This document shows positions 12,301 to 19,439 of a DNA stretch of 64,000 nucleotides, in pieces. The stretch is from positions 186,001-250,000 of the forward strand of contig NZ_VDBO01000002.1 in the NCBI RefSeq assembly GCF_005930355.1, in the 5' to 3' direction. The notes under the pieces were generated by a model that was not told the origin of the DNA, did no database searches, and was given only the letters and a program-made list of their open reading frames with translations. The DNA comes from Paenibacillus sinopodophylli (GTDB taxonomy: Bacteria > Bacillota > Bacilli > Paenibacillales > Paenibacillaceae). The position numbers and the translations under genes were made by a program. Positions within the stretch are counted from its first letter, which is position 1; each line of letters opens with the position of its first letter.

Positions 12301-12548
12301 GAGAAGAGATGGCCGCTATGGCCTATCGCGCATCGAAGCTTGCTGCCGTAGACCTTTCTTCTTTAGAAGAAACGAATCCATTTGCCGATCAAACGACGAT
12401 TGCCGCATTCGCCGCAGAGAGTGTCAGCGCAATGCAGGCCGCAGGCATTATTAATGGAAAGGGCGCTAGCCGCTTTGCACCAAAGGATCATGCTTCGAGA
12501 GCAGAAGCAGCCAAGATCGTTTATGGTCTATTTAGGCTGATTCCTTAA
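3390..12548 (+). CDS. Giant SLH-anchored multidomain enzyme (GH-A type barrel, two GH43 domains)
   Basis: This 3052-residue secreted protein is probably displayed on the cell wall. In order it has: signal peptide (1 to about 37); jelly-roll module resembling CBM66/DUF1080 (50-237); chitobiase-C-like module (239-320); two more jelly rolls (325-505, 509-680); a GH-A-type barrel (689-1007) with candidate acid/base Glu842 in WNVYNEP and nucleophile Glu917 in DEVMNR; PA14 (1004-1137); Big_2; GH43 (1226-1540; Asp1243, Asp1354, Glu1417); CBM35/6-like (1542-1670); Big_2; a concanavalin-like module (1784-1974); Big_2; a fourth jelly roll (2057-2240); a second GH43 (2244-2547; Asp2258, Asp2364, Glu2428); Big_2; linker; beta-rich domain; three SLH repeats (2872-3052). 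GH43 enzymes commonly release arabinose or xylose. GTG 3390 was chosen because GGGAGG lies 10 bases upstream; the ATG at 3372 overlaps that site. Confidence 0.9.
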   Translation: MKISVIGTKPSLRKALAIMLCISFFVSFMPPAKMAAAELTPEAFTAAAVQNIFFEDFNGGDAEGWNSYGSMDPQNRGVWEVNSAKQYRVNGSPGAKTVASSTYFQNVQYEADLKIGGINSDGTGLLFRVNNLSNNVADGYTGYYAALTVDKKMTLGRVTGTGDEWKELKVVPVRWNQGHIKVVAIDNHIQVFLNDMTVPIIDYIDNDGKQITEGGQIGLRTWWGTSTVDNIVVRERFEQTTAAPEFSIAPGQYDSLQTVSIASASVGATIRYTTDGSQPNGNSPLYTSPITVGTVTNIRAYAEKAGETVSDTVEAAYVIARSDGELKDDFDNGLTQQWSTFTGTQTANWQAVGGKYQVTNSRGDKALLDASPEHFIVEADINPYASWQNSGFIFRVTDPGNGADKMSGYYAGIAADGTLEVGKMNAAGNNGSGSWTGIAKSFAAVYPNQNNHLKVVGYGSTYYIYVNGKLEYQFADTEYQAGKIGLRAWNDNNLVTYDNFKLTSLTSKAATFNEGFDSGNATGWTTYGGSWSVTDGKYKVGEGSGFKSIANGTNYSNFTYETDISISKGERDENAGVLFRVSNPTVGTDNLKGYFAGIGVNGRVQVGKFNNNWTELASIPYPISQNTVYRLKVVAEGSNIEVYINDEVVVSVVDRTYTQGAIGLRTFLVDAAYDNIKVTDTGAVTLPVFDWSRVQGAVFVPTSAVNQIEQWRSYDHEINDRELSYAKTYGINFVRVFMHNLLWENDQANFLANLEDFLSLANKYGIKVELVFFDDCWGDFPVWGDQPKPRYGAHNSQWVEAPGDTVKADYAANKQKLKAYVQGVVGAFKDDDRIAVWNVYNEPSNGESGLMDTVTKQIMNDSRIWIKETGSTIPVTSTGGQFSGGPFSDFITYHPYESDYPTYPDRYGPNQGVLADEVMNRLTQSVPGVVNNFGKKGLGFVMWSLGIGRDNTRFPWGSDVNPLTEEPAVPFHGVVYPDGHPWDVNDIKALVGDAYDTLPIFGVQYFKDSNFEQPVKKSITPRVDFDLGNERGTGSPDSSVGIGEDNFSIRWTGTIQSGATGNYTIFADSDNIARVWIDDIQVINKQSHAREEVSGTIALTGGEKLAVTIEYVHAAGDASMHVNWAGPNLTKQVLLPVYSEVAVESVTLTPSAITVKVGQKEALLATLKPVNASNQQLSWSSSKPGIVHVGTDGIVKGIAEGTATITVTSADGGFSAAAAVTVQAATTFTNPIVPVSGPAGSADPTIVFKDGYYYYAKSDNDTSLVVAKAKRLEDIGSSPRVTVYTPPAGTMYSKEIWAPELQYINGKWYIYFAADDGNNNNHRMYALEGNSQDPQGTYTFKGKVADATDKWAIDGAVLQADNQSLYFVWSGWEGNTNVRQNLYIAPMSNPWTINGPRVLISTPEKPWELNGTPYINEGPEILKKDGKVFIVYSASGSWSDDYTLGMLTNTDGNLLNAASWAKSGPVFTKAPMSFGPGHNTFTTSPDGKEDWIVYHATMKSGGSWGNRSVRAQKFTWNTDGTPNFGTPVAYNALVEQPSGTPLVDRHRYEAEDAVLHGSAAVVQSENSSGGKVVGQLDAAGNDFVEFNVEAASAGEYSLIVMAENGSSGGAIAEHDVSVNGTKGQAIAYKNFGWGHTNPSSVDVTLEAGSNTIRLSKKTNFAQIDYIVLERLVAEPANKLPIESLSLDKSVLNVAIGTVATLNSTIKPMMISDKNVSITSSNPNVATAAVVGKDSLTGRTMFEVTAHQPGTTQIRVVSAANESILAESTVNVLPESQEPNLSAFTVDHFDAPELNKDWSVYQELASNWSLTKNPGFMTLRTTATDIYQDNNSLNNVFLKNVAAGSDFELVTKLTAPVTKNHQQAGLIVWQDADHFVKLSHVWASGQVIETAYEIDRKYQKASNFVSHPGGNTLTLKIKKIGNVYTTYYWNGYEWIQASDAMTVDLSSIKVGFFASNVVAPNDPIDATFDYIAVRTIEGGVELAPKSAHLQAGEKIQLVNEGKSGPDVTWSSSNESIATVSETGLVVGVSPGRAVIQAASKNGDFTSRATVMVLGSIKPGEVLYSEDFSSLDPTEWSTYGGVWSESEGTYTVSRGAGYKAILNSKSFTDYVLETDVKIVSGTEAGLVFRASNPAVGPDALDGYYVGINAANKSAVLGSFTNGKWRELATRNLPIQTNEWYTIKIIASEDHIQVYINDNPLNVNPYPKFDVAESTHLATSSIGFRTFNAKAQFDNVKVSAYAETLTGPTYTNTEQLPDIADPHVLFYEGVYYLYGTNTADYPNMPNGIKVYSSSDLANWQEHGYALENKNSWGNNRFWAPEVVEKNGTFYMYYAVEERLAVATSDSPLGPFVQEVQAPIHLNTPEIDAHIFTDEDGKTYMYFVRFNNDNHIMVAEMNDDMKTIKEDTVQFVFAPTQAWEKSQKQPVASINEGPFVIKHKGTYYMTYSGNHFQSPDYGVGYATAPTPTGPWTKYEFNPIMKANELVPGAGHHSIVQSPDGKELFMVYHVHYGIGQTEPRKLAIDRVQFVPQANGPDLMEVWGPTVTPQRIPSNYKDIDVESIVINGQGGAAAITTKGGTLQLNALVLPIDATNKQVQWLIESGEQAASISQTGLLTALNDGVVTVKAVSAGRPSVFGTIAVTISGQKDSENPGNGGEQPSGGASAPEPVAKVEGHVLTLPAIKPNGNGQLLLKVAQADFEAVLAQAVNKSVTIMLQNTDSAQEVIVSLTAGQLEAAKQKGIENVEIVFGSTTFNLKTGPIAPGLDKAAVISLSFSGVNKQSLSSETAAVIGDKPVYAITLSVNGDKQSDLGDKQLKVALDYKLLPNENPNQVVIYYIDDQGKLSLIKHAKFDAETGKVVFEAGHSGKYAAVYKPVAFTDLSQVTWAQESIHALAAREIVNGVGNQLFAPSSKVTRAQFITMLMNAFAFTDSSASSTFSDVPQETWYYQAVAVAQKLGIVNGKTDGSFGVNDEITREEMAAMAYRASKLAAVDLSSLEETNPFADQTTIAAFAAESVSAMQAAGIINGKGASRFAPKDHASRAEAAKIVYGLFRLIP

Positions 12549-12567
12549 TCTAAGCTTTCGTTATTCC

Positions 12568-12613
12568 AAGCGCCGCCCCTCGCAGATCTATGCGGGAGGC
12601 GGCGCTTATTTGC
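12568..12613 (+). terminator. Terminator after the giant enzyme
   Basis: AAGCGCCGCC (12568-12577) pairs perfectly with GGCGGCGCTT (12598-12607). The following ATTTGCTTATTT is only a moderate U tract. Confidence 0.65.
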
Positions 12614-12755
12614 TTATTTCAGCTTATTTTGGATCAAGGAAAAGAACCGAATAATGTATAAAATAGCTTTTGCGTGTAAATACAAGAGCTGCTTGAATTC
12701 GTAAAATGATAATTGATCATAAAAACAGAGTGTTCATAGAGGAAGGAGTGGCCTA

Positions 12756-14288
12756 ATGAGCGGAAACGTTCTACTGAAGATGGATGATGTTAGCAAAACC
12801 TTTCCCGGTGTTAAAGCGCTTAGCGGCGTAACCTTTACCTTGCGAAAAGGAGAGGTTCATGCATTGATGGGCGAGAATGGCGCGGGAAAATCAACCTTGA
12901 TAAAAGTGCTGACTGGCGTGCACGCGATGGATAAAGGTGAAGTGAAATTGAATGGAAGACAGATTACAGCAAGATCGCCGCAGGAGGCGCAAATGCTTGG
13001 AATCAGCACGGTGTATCAGGAAATTAATTTATGCCCTAATTTATCTGTGGCAGAAAATTTGTATATCGGCCGCGTGCCAAAGCGAAGAGGCTCGATCGAT
13101 TGGAAACAGATGAACGAGGACAGCGAGCGCTTATTAAAACGGTTGAATTTAAATTTGGATGTGAAGCAGCCGCTGTCGGATTTCTCGGTCGCCATACAGC
13201 AAATGGTTGCGATTGCGAGGGCGGTGGACATGTCCAGCGGCGTTCTTATTCTCGATGAGCCAACCTCGAGCTTAGACAATCAAGAGGTGCAGCAATTGTT
13301 CGATGTCATGCGCAAGCTTCGCGACGAGGGGATGGGAATCGTATTTGTCACCCATTTCCTGGACCAGGTTTACGATATAACCGATCGGATCACGATTTTG
13401 CGCAATGGCGCTTTAGTCGGTGAATATGAGACGAGCAAGCTGTCAAAGAGCAGTCTCGTATCGAATATGATCGGACGTGAATGGAGAGAAGAGGACGAGC
13501 ATCGCAAAAAGGAGCAGAGCTACACCTCTGAAGTAACGATGTCTACCCAAGCTTTAACGAGAGCGGGTTCTGTGAAACCAGTCAGCTTGTCCGTCAAGAA
13601 GGGAGAGGTTGTTGGGCTTGCTGGCTTGCTTGGATCGGGCCGCTCGGAGTTCGCCAATCTCATCTTTGGCATTGACCAGTCCGACAGCGGCATTCTGACG
13701 CTTGGTTCGGAGACGTTCCAGTCGATGAATCCCAAGAAGGCCATCCGTAAGGGAGTAGGCTTCTGCCCGGAGGATCGGAAAGTAGCAGGTATTGTGGGCG
13801 AGCTTACGATACGCGAAAATATAGTGCTCGCGCTTCAGGCGAAAAAGGGCATTTTCAACTATATCCCTTTAAAAAAACAGCAGGAAATTGCGCGGAAATT
13901 TATCGAGCTGCTTCGAATCAAGACGCCTAGCATGGAGCAGCGTATCGATAATTTAAGCGGCGGCAATCAACAGAAGGTTATTTTGGCACGGTGGCTCGCT
14001 ACAGAACCAAGCCTGCTCATTCTCGATGAACCGACTAGAGGGATTGACGTCGGCTCCAAAGGTGAGATTCGCAAGCTGATTTTGGATTTGGCAAAGTCGG
14101 GGCTTTCGATCTTAATTATCTCTTCTGAGCTTCAAGAAATGATTGAATGCGCTGATCGGATCGTCGTGCTGCGCGACCGGATGCAGGTAGGTGAAATTAG
14201 CGGCGATTACATGACAGAAACCAATATTATGAAAATGATTGCAGAAGGAGGTGGTTCAGATGAGCAGTATTCGCAAACAGGCAGCTAG
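12756..14288 (+). CDS. ytfR: Sugar ABC transporter ATP-binding protein (RbsA/YtfR type)
   Basis: This 510-residue protein has two fused ATPase cassettes, the architecture of the CUT2 sugar importers (RbsA, MglA, AraG, YtfR). The first cassette has GENGAGKST and LILDEPTSSLD; the second has the usual degenerate Walker A (GLLGSGRSE) and an intact LSGGNQQKV signature. It would power uptake through the two permeases that follow. AAGGAG lies 7 bases before the ATG. Its 3' end overlaps the first permease by 29 bases. The symbol is given because the binding protein and the paired permeases resemble the YtfQRT-YjfF galactofuranose importer; the true substrate could be another furanose such as arabinofuranose. 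Confidence 0.9.
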   Translation: MSGNVLLKMDDVSKTFPGVKALSGVTFTLRKGEVHALMGENGAGKSTLIKVLTGVHAMDKGEVKLNGRQITARSPQEAQMLGISTVYQEINLCPNLSVAENLYIGRVPKRRGSIDWKQMNEDSERLLKRLNLNLDVKQPLSDFSVAIQQMVAIARAVDMSSGVLILDEPTSSLDNQEVQQLFDVMRKLRDEGMGIVFVTHFLDQVYDITDRITILRNGALVGEYETSKLSKSSLVSNMIGREWREEDEHRKKEQSYTSEVTMSTQALTRAGSVKPVSLSVKKGEVVGLAGLLGSGRSEFANLIFGIDQSDSGILTLGSETFQSMNPKKAIRKGVGFCPEDRKVAGIVGELTIRENIVLALQAKKGIFNYIPLKKQQEIARKFIELLRIKTPSMEQRIDNLSGGNQQKVILARWLATEPSLLILDEPTRGIDVGSKGEIRKLILDLAKSGLSILIISSELQEMIECADRIVVLRDRMQVGEISGDYMTETNIMKMIAEGGGSDEQYSQTGS

Positions 14289-15270
14289 TATCATGCATAC
14301 CAAAATCATTTGGCCAATTACGGCTTTAGCCGCCATCTTGTTGTTTAATTTATTTTTTGTTCCAGGTTTTTTTAATATCGAAATCAAGAACGGTCATCTC
14401 TTCGGAAGCTTGATTGATATCTTGAATCGTGCTGCACCCATTATGGTTATTGCCATCGGCATGACGCTTGTTATTGCGAAGGAAGGCATTGATATTTCGG
14501 TCGGCTCCGTCCTGGCGATAGCGGGTGCGGTTGCCATCTCTTTGCTCGGCGTCGTACCGCTTTGGATGGCCGTTGTCGCGGCTTTGATCGTCGGCGTATT
14601 ATGCGGCTTATGGAATGGTTTATTAATCGCGTACTTAGGCATACAGCCGATGGTCGGGACTTTGATTCTCATGACCGTGGGACGAGGGATCGCGCAATTG
14701 ATTACCGAAGGTAAGGTTCTCACGACTGACGATAAGGCTTTCGGATTTATTGGCAAAGGATTTTTCTTAGGTTTGCCATTCTCCATCTTTATCGCGGCAT
14801 TCGTTTTTCTATTTGTTCTGTATTTGAAAAAGCGTACCGCGCTTGGGCTTTTCCTTGAGGCAACGGGCACAAATAAAATATCCAGCGAGTATGCGGGCGT
14901 TGAGCCCCGGAAAATTTACTTATTCGTTTATATCGTTTGCGGTCTCTGCGCTGCGATTGCAGGGCTGCTTGTCAGCTCGAATATTAGCAGCGCGGATGCG
15001 AATAATGCAGGCTTATGGATTGAGCTGGACGCGATCTTGGCGGTCGTGATTGGCGGAACCTCCATGCGGGGAGGACGATTCTTCCTTGCCGGTACGGTAA
15101 TCGGGGCTTTGTTCATTCAGTCTCTCACGACAACGATCTACTCCATGGGCGTACCGCCTGAGCGCATTATGGTTGTGAAAGCGATTGTTGTTATCGTTGT
15201 AAGCTTGATGCAATCCGACCGTTTCAGACGAGTGTTCCAGCAGAAGAATAAACAGGCGGTGGCAGGATGA
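14260..15270 (+). CDS. ytfT: Sugar ABC transporter permease (RbsC/YtfT type)
   Basis: This is a polytopic membrane permease of the BPD_transp_2 family, about 336 residues, with hydrophobic segments throughout and the conserved region GIDISVGSVLAIAGA. The start at ATG 14260 is chosen over an in-frame TTG at 14239 because AAGGAGGTGG (14245-14253) lies just upstream of 14260. It overlaps the ATPase gene by 29 bases and the next permease by 4 (ATGA), indicating translational coupling. It should form a heterodimeric channel with the next permease, as YtfT and YjfF are thought to do. Confidence 0.88.
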   Translation: MSSIRKQAASIMHTKIIWPITALAAILLFNLFFVPGFFNIEIKNGHLFGSLIDILNRAAPIMVIAIGMTLVIAKEGIDISVGSVLAIAGAVAISLLGVVPLWMAVVAALIVGVLCGLWNGLLIAYLGIQPMVGTLILMTVGRGIAQLITEGKVLTTDDKAFGFIGKGFFLGLPFSIFIAAFVFLFVLYLKKRTALGLFLEATGTNKISSEYAGVEPRKIYLFVYIVCGLCAAIAGLLVSSNISSADANNAGLWIELDAILAVVIGGTSMRGGRFFLAGTVIGALFIQSLTTTIYSMGVPPERIMVVKAIVVIVVSLMQSDRFRRVFQQKNKQAVAG

Positions 15271-16307
15271 AGCTGAATCTTCGAATCAATCAGAACAATA
15301 TTATTATTCTCTCAACATTGCTGCTTATTATTTTATTATACGGTGCCGGCTCAGTCCTCTACACCGGATTTTTCACATGGCAGGTTTTCTTCAATCTATT
15401 TATTGATAACGCTTATTTGATTATCGTTGCGACGGGGCTTGCTTTCGTTATTATTACAGGCGGAATCGATTTGTCCGTTGCTTCAGTCGTTGCATTCGTA
15501 AGCGTCGTATCCGCTGCGCTGCTGCAGGAAGGCATGAATGCATACGCGGTTATGGCCATTTGCTTGCTCATCGGTATTATGTTCGGAGCTGCGCAAGGCT
15601 ACTTGATCCAACGCTTCGATCTGCATCCTTGGATTGTTACCCTTGCGGGCATGTTTCTTGCAAGAGGAGCGAGCTATTTCATAACGACGCAAAGCATCGT
15701 CATCGAGAACGCAACGTATACCGCTATTTCCAAATTCAAAATCAATCTGGTCGGGTCCAACTTCATCTCGGTGAGCGTCGTAATCGCACTCGCGGTCGTC
15801 GCTATCGCTATTTATGTCGCCAAATACACGGAATTTGGTAGGGCGGTATTTGCTATCGGAGGCAGCGAGCGCTCAGCAGTACTCATGGGCCTGCCGGTTC
15901 CTCGGATTACCGTATTGGTATACACCATTAGCGGTTTCTGTTCTGCGCTTGGCGGCATTGTATTCACCTTCTACATGTTGTCCGGCTACAATCTTCATCT
16001 AATGGGAATGGAGATGGATGCCATTGCCGCTTGCGTCATCGGGGGCATCCTGCTCACGGGTGGTTTTGGCTACTTAGTTGGTCCTTTACTCGGTGTTATC
16101 TGCTCCGGCATTATCCAAACCATCGTCATGTATCAGGGTACGCTTAGTTCGTGGTGGACCAAAATCGCAGTTGGCTTCCTATTGTTCCTATTTATTCTTC
16201 TGCAAAGGGTAATCGTTATCCGCAGGCAAAGACGGCGCATCATCAGCCATGCTGCGGGTAAACCAGCCCCAAACGGCGGGGATCGTCGAGCGCCTGCTTC
16301 CGTTTGA
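15267..16307 (+). CDS. yjfF: Sugar ABC transporter permease (RbsC/YjfF type)
   Basis: This is the second BPD_transp_2 permease, 346 residues and rich in membrane helices, with GGIDLSVASVVAFVSVV matching the conserved segment in its partner. It starts within the ATGA overlap of the upstream permease, so the two are made in equal amounts. The last 20 or so residues are hydrophilic and basic, ending in the cytoplasm. No terminator follows; the binding-protein gene begins 142 bases downstream. Confidence 0.88.
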   Translation: MKLNLRINQNNIIILSTLLLIILLYGAGSVLYTGFFTWQVFFNLFIDNAYLIIVATGLAFVIITGGIDLSVASVVAFVSVVSAALLQEGMNAYAVMAICLLIGIMFGAAQGYLIQRFDLHPWIVTLAGMFLARGASYFITTQSIVIENATYTAISKFKINLVGSNFISVSVVIALAVVAIAIYVAKYTEFGRAVFAIGGSERSAVLMGLPVPRITVLVYTISGFCSALGGIVFTFYMLSGYNLHLMGMEMDAIAACVIGGILLTGGFGYLVGPLLGVICSGIIQTIVMYQGTLSSWWTKIAVGFLLFLFILLQRVIVIRRQRRRIISHAAGKPAPNGGDRRAPASV

Positions 16308-16449
16308 ATGTGTAAAATACCATGAATGAAAATAACAGATAGTGCTGAATTTAGCAAAATATAACGTTATTATCTAAATACAATAAAATTGAAACGAATT
16401 ATATTAATAATGTGATCAACACACAGCATATAAAGGGAGGAACAAAAAA

Positions 16450-17496
16450 ATGTTTAAGTTTAAAAAGAGTTCTTTTGTCATGACAACGGTGTTAGCGGTG
16501 GGGCTTCTGCTATCGGCATGCAGCGGCAATGCAGCTAACAATAATGGAGGGAACGCCGCAACGAATGCAGGGACGGAGACGACGGCTCCTGCGCCAGAAG
16601 ACAAAGGATCGGACAAAAAGATCGTCCTTGGCTTCTCGCAGATCGGTGCAGAGAGCGGTTGGCGGGATGCTGAAACACAATCAATCAAGGATACATTCGG
16701 CAGCGACGCACAGTTCGAGCTGAAGTTCTCCGATGCCCAGCAGAAACAAGAGAACCAAATTAAAGCGATCCGCACATTCATCTCTCAAAAAGTAGATGCG
16801 ATCGCACTTGCTCCTGTCGTTGAATCCGGCTGGGAAACGGTGCTGGAAGAAGCAAAAGCAGCAAACATTCCCGTTTTCCTGCTTGACCGTACTGTAAAAG
16901 TAAGCGATGAGTCGCTGTATACATCGTTCATTGGTTCCGATTTCGTGCTTGAAGGACAAAATGCAGCAAAAACAATGATGGAGCTGCTTGGCGCTGATAA
17001 GCAAGTAAACATCGTTGAGCTTCAAGGAACGGTTGGCGCGAGCGCTGCGAACGACCGTCAAAAGGGATTCAAAGAAATTGTTGACGGCAACCCAAACTAC
17101 AAGATCATTAAATCCCAATCCGGCGACTTTACCCGTGCGAAGGGCAAAGAGGTTATGGAAGCATTCTTGAAATCCGATGGCAAAAATATTCAAGCGGTTT
17201 ACGCACATAACGATGACATGGCACTCGGCGCAATCCAAGCGATTGAAGAGTACGGCTTGAAGCCGGGAACGGACATTTTCGTCGTATCGGTTGATGGAAT
17301 CAAACCGGCGTTTGAAGCGATCCGCGACGGAAAATTGAATGTTACGGTTGAATGTAACCCATTGCTAGGGCCTCAATTGAAACAAGCCATTCTTGATTTC
17401 AAAGAAGGAAAAACGTTGGAAAAATGGATCAAATCGGACGAGGATGTGTACTTCGGTCAAAAAGCGATCGATGCGTTGCCGAACCGTCTCTACTAA
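16450..17496 (+). CDS. ytfQ: Sugar-binding lipoprotein of the ABC importer (YtfQ type)
   Basis: This 348-residue type I periplasmic-binding-fold protein has a lipoprotein signal (LLLSAC, Cys24), so it is tethered outside the membrane. The mature start IVLGFSQIGAESGWR closely matches the YtfQ family, which binds galactofuranose in E. coli. VYAHNDDMALGAIQAIEEYG is the typical hinge/ligand region. It follows the ATPase and two permeases, with AAAGGGAGG upstream of the ATG. The 142-base gap before it could carry its own promoter, which would allow higher expression than the membrane components. It is closely related to the second half of the tandem binding protein encoded at 20642. Confidence 0.92.
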   Translation: MFKFKKSSFVMTTVLAVGLLLSACSGNAANNNGGNAATNAGTETTAPAPEDKGSDKKIVLGFSQIGAESGWRDAETQSIKDTFGSDAQFELKFSDAQQKQENQIKAIRTFISQKVDAIALAPVVESGWETVLEEAKAANIPVFLLDRTVKVSDESLYTSFIGSDFVLEGQNAAKTMMELLGADKQVNIVELQGTVGASAANDRQKGFKEIVDGNPNYKIIKSQSGDFTRAKGKEVMEAFLKSDGKNIQAVYAHNDDMALGAIQAIEEYGLKPGTDIFVVSVDGIKPAFEAIRDGKLNVTVECNPLLGPQLKQAILDFKEGKTLEKWIKSDEDVYFGQKAIDALPNRLY

Positions 17497-17510
17497 ACGC
17501 GAATGCAACG

Positions 17511-17551
17511 AATTGCAAAGGGGCAAATGCCCCTTTGCAATTTGTTGTTTC
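17511..17551 (+). terminator. Strong terminator after the ABC importer operon
   Basis: A perfect 14-bp stem is formed by AATTGCAAAGGGGC (17511-17524) and its complement at 17529-17542 around an AAAT loop, followed by TTGTTGTTT. Confidence 0.9.
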
Positions 17552-17602
17552 CCATCAAAAAAAGTCGATATATACTGAGATTAAAAAGAAATAGGTGAGA
17601 AT

Positions 17603-19399
17603 GTGCTTGCAGGCATCAAACGCTTGGAGATTGTCCAACGATTTCAAAATCGCAGTATTAGGTTCAAGCTTCTCATTTATTTTGTCATTATTATATTATT
17701 GTCGATCGTTACGCTAAGCGCAGTAGGCACCGGTGTTTACAAACGATCAATTGAAGATACGACCAATGAGCATACGATTCAGATGATGAAGCAGGTTAAA
17801 AATAATATCGTGTATTATTTCGATGAAATGGAAAATATTTTGGCTTATGTTGCGGACGACAATCAGGTGATGTCCTTTTTCAAGAAAGGGCTTGTAGCAG
17901 GCGTTGAGAGTACAGGCGCTCATGAGGCCGACATTGAAAAGGTAATTGCGATGTATGAACGCAGACATCCCGAAATCGCTGGTCTGTTAATCGTGAATAA
18001 ACAGGATCAGTATGTAAGCAATAAAATGGAGAGAATTATTCGGGACCCGTTAACCTCGGAAGGCTGGTACAAGAAAGCGGTAGCTAAGCCTGATGAGCTG
18101 CTCTTAATCAGCAAGCCTATTGGAAGGAACATCAAATCGGAATACAATTACAGTGCCGATCAAGTGCTGTCTTTCGTCAAGGCGATTAAGGATCCAGATA
18201 CGAATGAGGTGCTTGGCGTTATTTTGCTGGATATGGAGCTAAGTATTTTTCAAAAAACGATTGAGTCCGTGTCGTTAGGGAAAAGCGGATTCGTCTATAT
18301 TACCGATTCACATGGCGGCATCGTGTATTCACCGGTTAATTTGATTGTTTACAGGATTGACAACGAGTGGTTGGAAAGCGGTTACACGAGTATGGAGAAG
18401 ATAATCAACAATCGAGCCTTCCAAATTATGCAGGATCGATTCGAGCGTACGAACTGGAAAATCGTCAGTGTTTTTCCGCTCGATGAATCCAAATCGGTGG
18501 TCATCAAATGGCAGGTCTATACCGTTATCGTCGTACTGCTCACGATCATTCTAGCTATTATCGTGTCCTGGTTCTTTACGAATTCGATTATTAATCCGGT
18601 ACGCAAGCTGCGGCGCATTATGCACCGAGTAGAGGAAGGCGAGCTGCATCTGCGTTTCAAAGGCGGTTCCAAGGATGAAATTGGTCAGTTGGGAGACAGC
18701 TTCAATAAAATGGTTCAGGAGATCGAGCAGCTGATTCATATGGTCTATACCGAGCAGAAAGAGAAAAGGGAAGCGGAGCTTAAAGTGCTGCAAGAACAGA
18801 TTAAGCCGCATTTTCTGTATAACACGCTCGATACGATCCAATGGATGGCGCAGGACAGAGGGGCGGACGATATTGTTGAAATTATTATCGCGCTTACGAA
18901 TTTGTTCCGGATAGGTCTCAGCAAAGGAAATGAAATGATTTTTCTTGAAGAAGAGATCAAGCATGTGGACAGCTATCTCATTATTCAAATGATGCGGTAT
19001 GAGAGCAAGATTAGCTACGAGATTCAAGAAATACCCGAGAGCTTGAAATATAACCGCTTATTGAAGCTTATACTTCAACCGCTCGTCGAGAATGCGATTT
19101 ATCACGGCATCAAAATGAAGAAAGGGAAAGGCCATATTCGCATTGAAACGGCACATATTGACAACCATCTTGTTTTGTCAGTTATCGATAACGGGCAAGG
19201 GATGAAGCCGGAGCAGCTGGAGCTTCTTGAGCAGGGCTTGAAGGATTCAAGTAATCCAGAGCATAAGAACGGGTTTGGCCTATTTAATGTTAATGAACGA
19301 ATTCGTCTTACATATGGTGCATCCTACGGGATTGAGGTGGAGAGTGAATACGGCAAAGGTACAAGGATAAATGTGTACCTTCCTGTAAGCGACGATTGA
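17603..19399 (+). CDS. Sensor histidine kinase, YesM family
   Basis: This 598-residue membrane kinase has a first membrane helix near residues 20-42, an extracellular Cache-like region to about 290, a second helix near 300-320 and a HAMP linker. A His_kinase domain follows with the phosphoacceptor His403 in PHFLYNTLD, then a HATPase domain with N box NAIYHGIKMKKG and G box DNGQGM. It would phosphorylate the AraC-type regulator encoded 40 bases downstream. AGGTGA lies 4 bases before the GTG. Kinases of this group commonly control nearby sugar transporters, and here the binding-protein gene of such a transporter lies immediately upstream. Whether it senses sugar itself or through the tandem binding lipoprotein is not visible from sequence. 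Confidence 0.92.
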   Translation: MLAGIKRLEIVQRFQNRSIRFKLLIYFVIIILLSIVTLSAVGTGVYKRSIEDTTNEHTIQMMKQVKNNIVYYFDEMENILAYVADDNQVMSFFKKGLVAGVESTGAHEADIEKVIAMYERRHPEIAGLLIVNKQDQYVSNKMERIIRDPLTSEGWYKKAVAKPDELLLISKPIGRNIKSEYNYSADQVLSFVKAIKDPDTNEVLGVILLDMELSIFQKTIESVSLGKSGFVYITDSHGGIVYSPVNLIVYRIDNEWLESGYTSMEKIINNRAFQIMQDRFERTNWKIVSVFPLDESKSVVIKWQVYTVIVVLLTIILAIIVSWFFTNSIINPVRKLRRIMHRVEEGELHLRFKGGSKDEIGQLGDSFNKMVQEIEQLIHMVYTEQKEKREAELKVLQEQIKPHFLYNTLDTIQWMAQDRGADDIVEIIIALTNLFRIGLSKGNEMIFLEEEIKHVDSYLIIQMMRYESKISYEIQEIPESLKYNRLLKLILQPLVENAIYHGIKMKKGKGHIRIETAHIDNHLVLSVIDNGQGMKPEQLELLEQGLKDSSNPEHKNGFGLFNVNERIRLTYGASYGIEVESEYGKGTRINVYLPVSDD

Positions 19400-19439
19400 G
19401 GCTGAAAGAGCTTCTTACTCACAGAAGGAGGAGAACAGC

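Noticed and set aside
12706..12720. ATGAT/ATCAT palindrome before the ABC ATPase gene as an operator
   Set aside because: It is short, AT-rich and imperfect, easily expected by chance in such a region.
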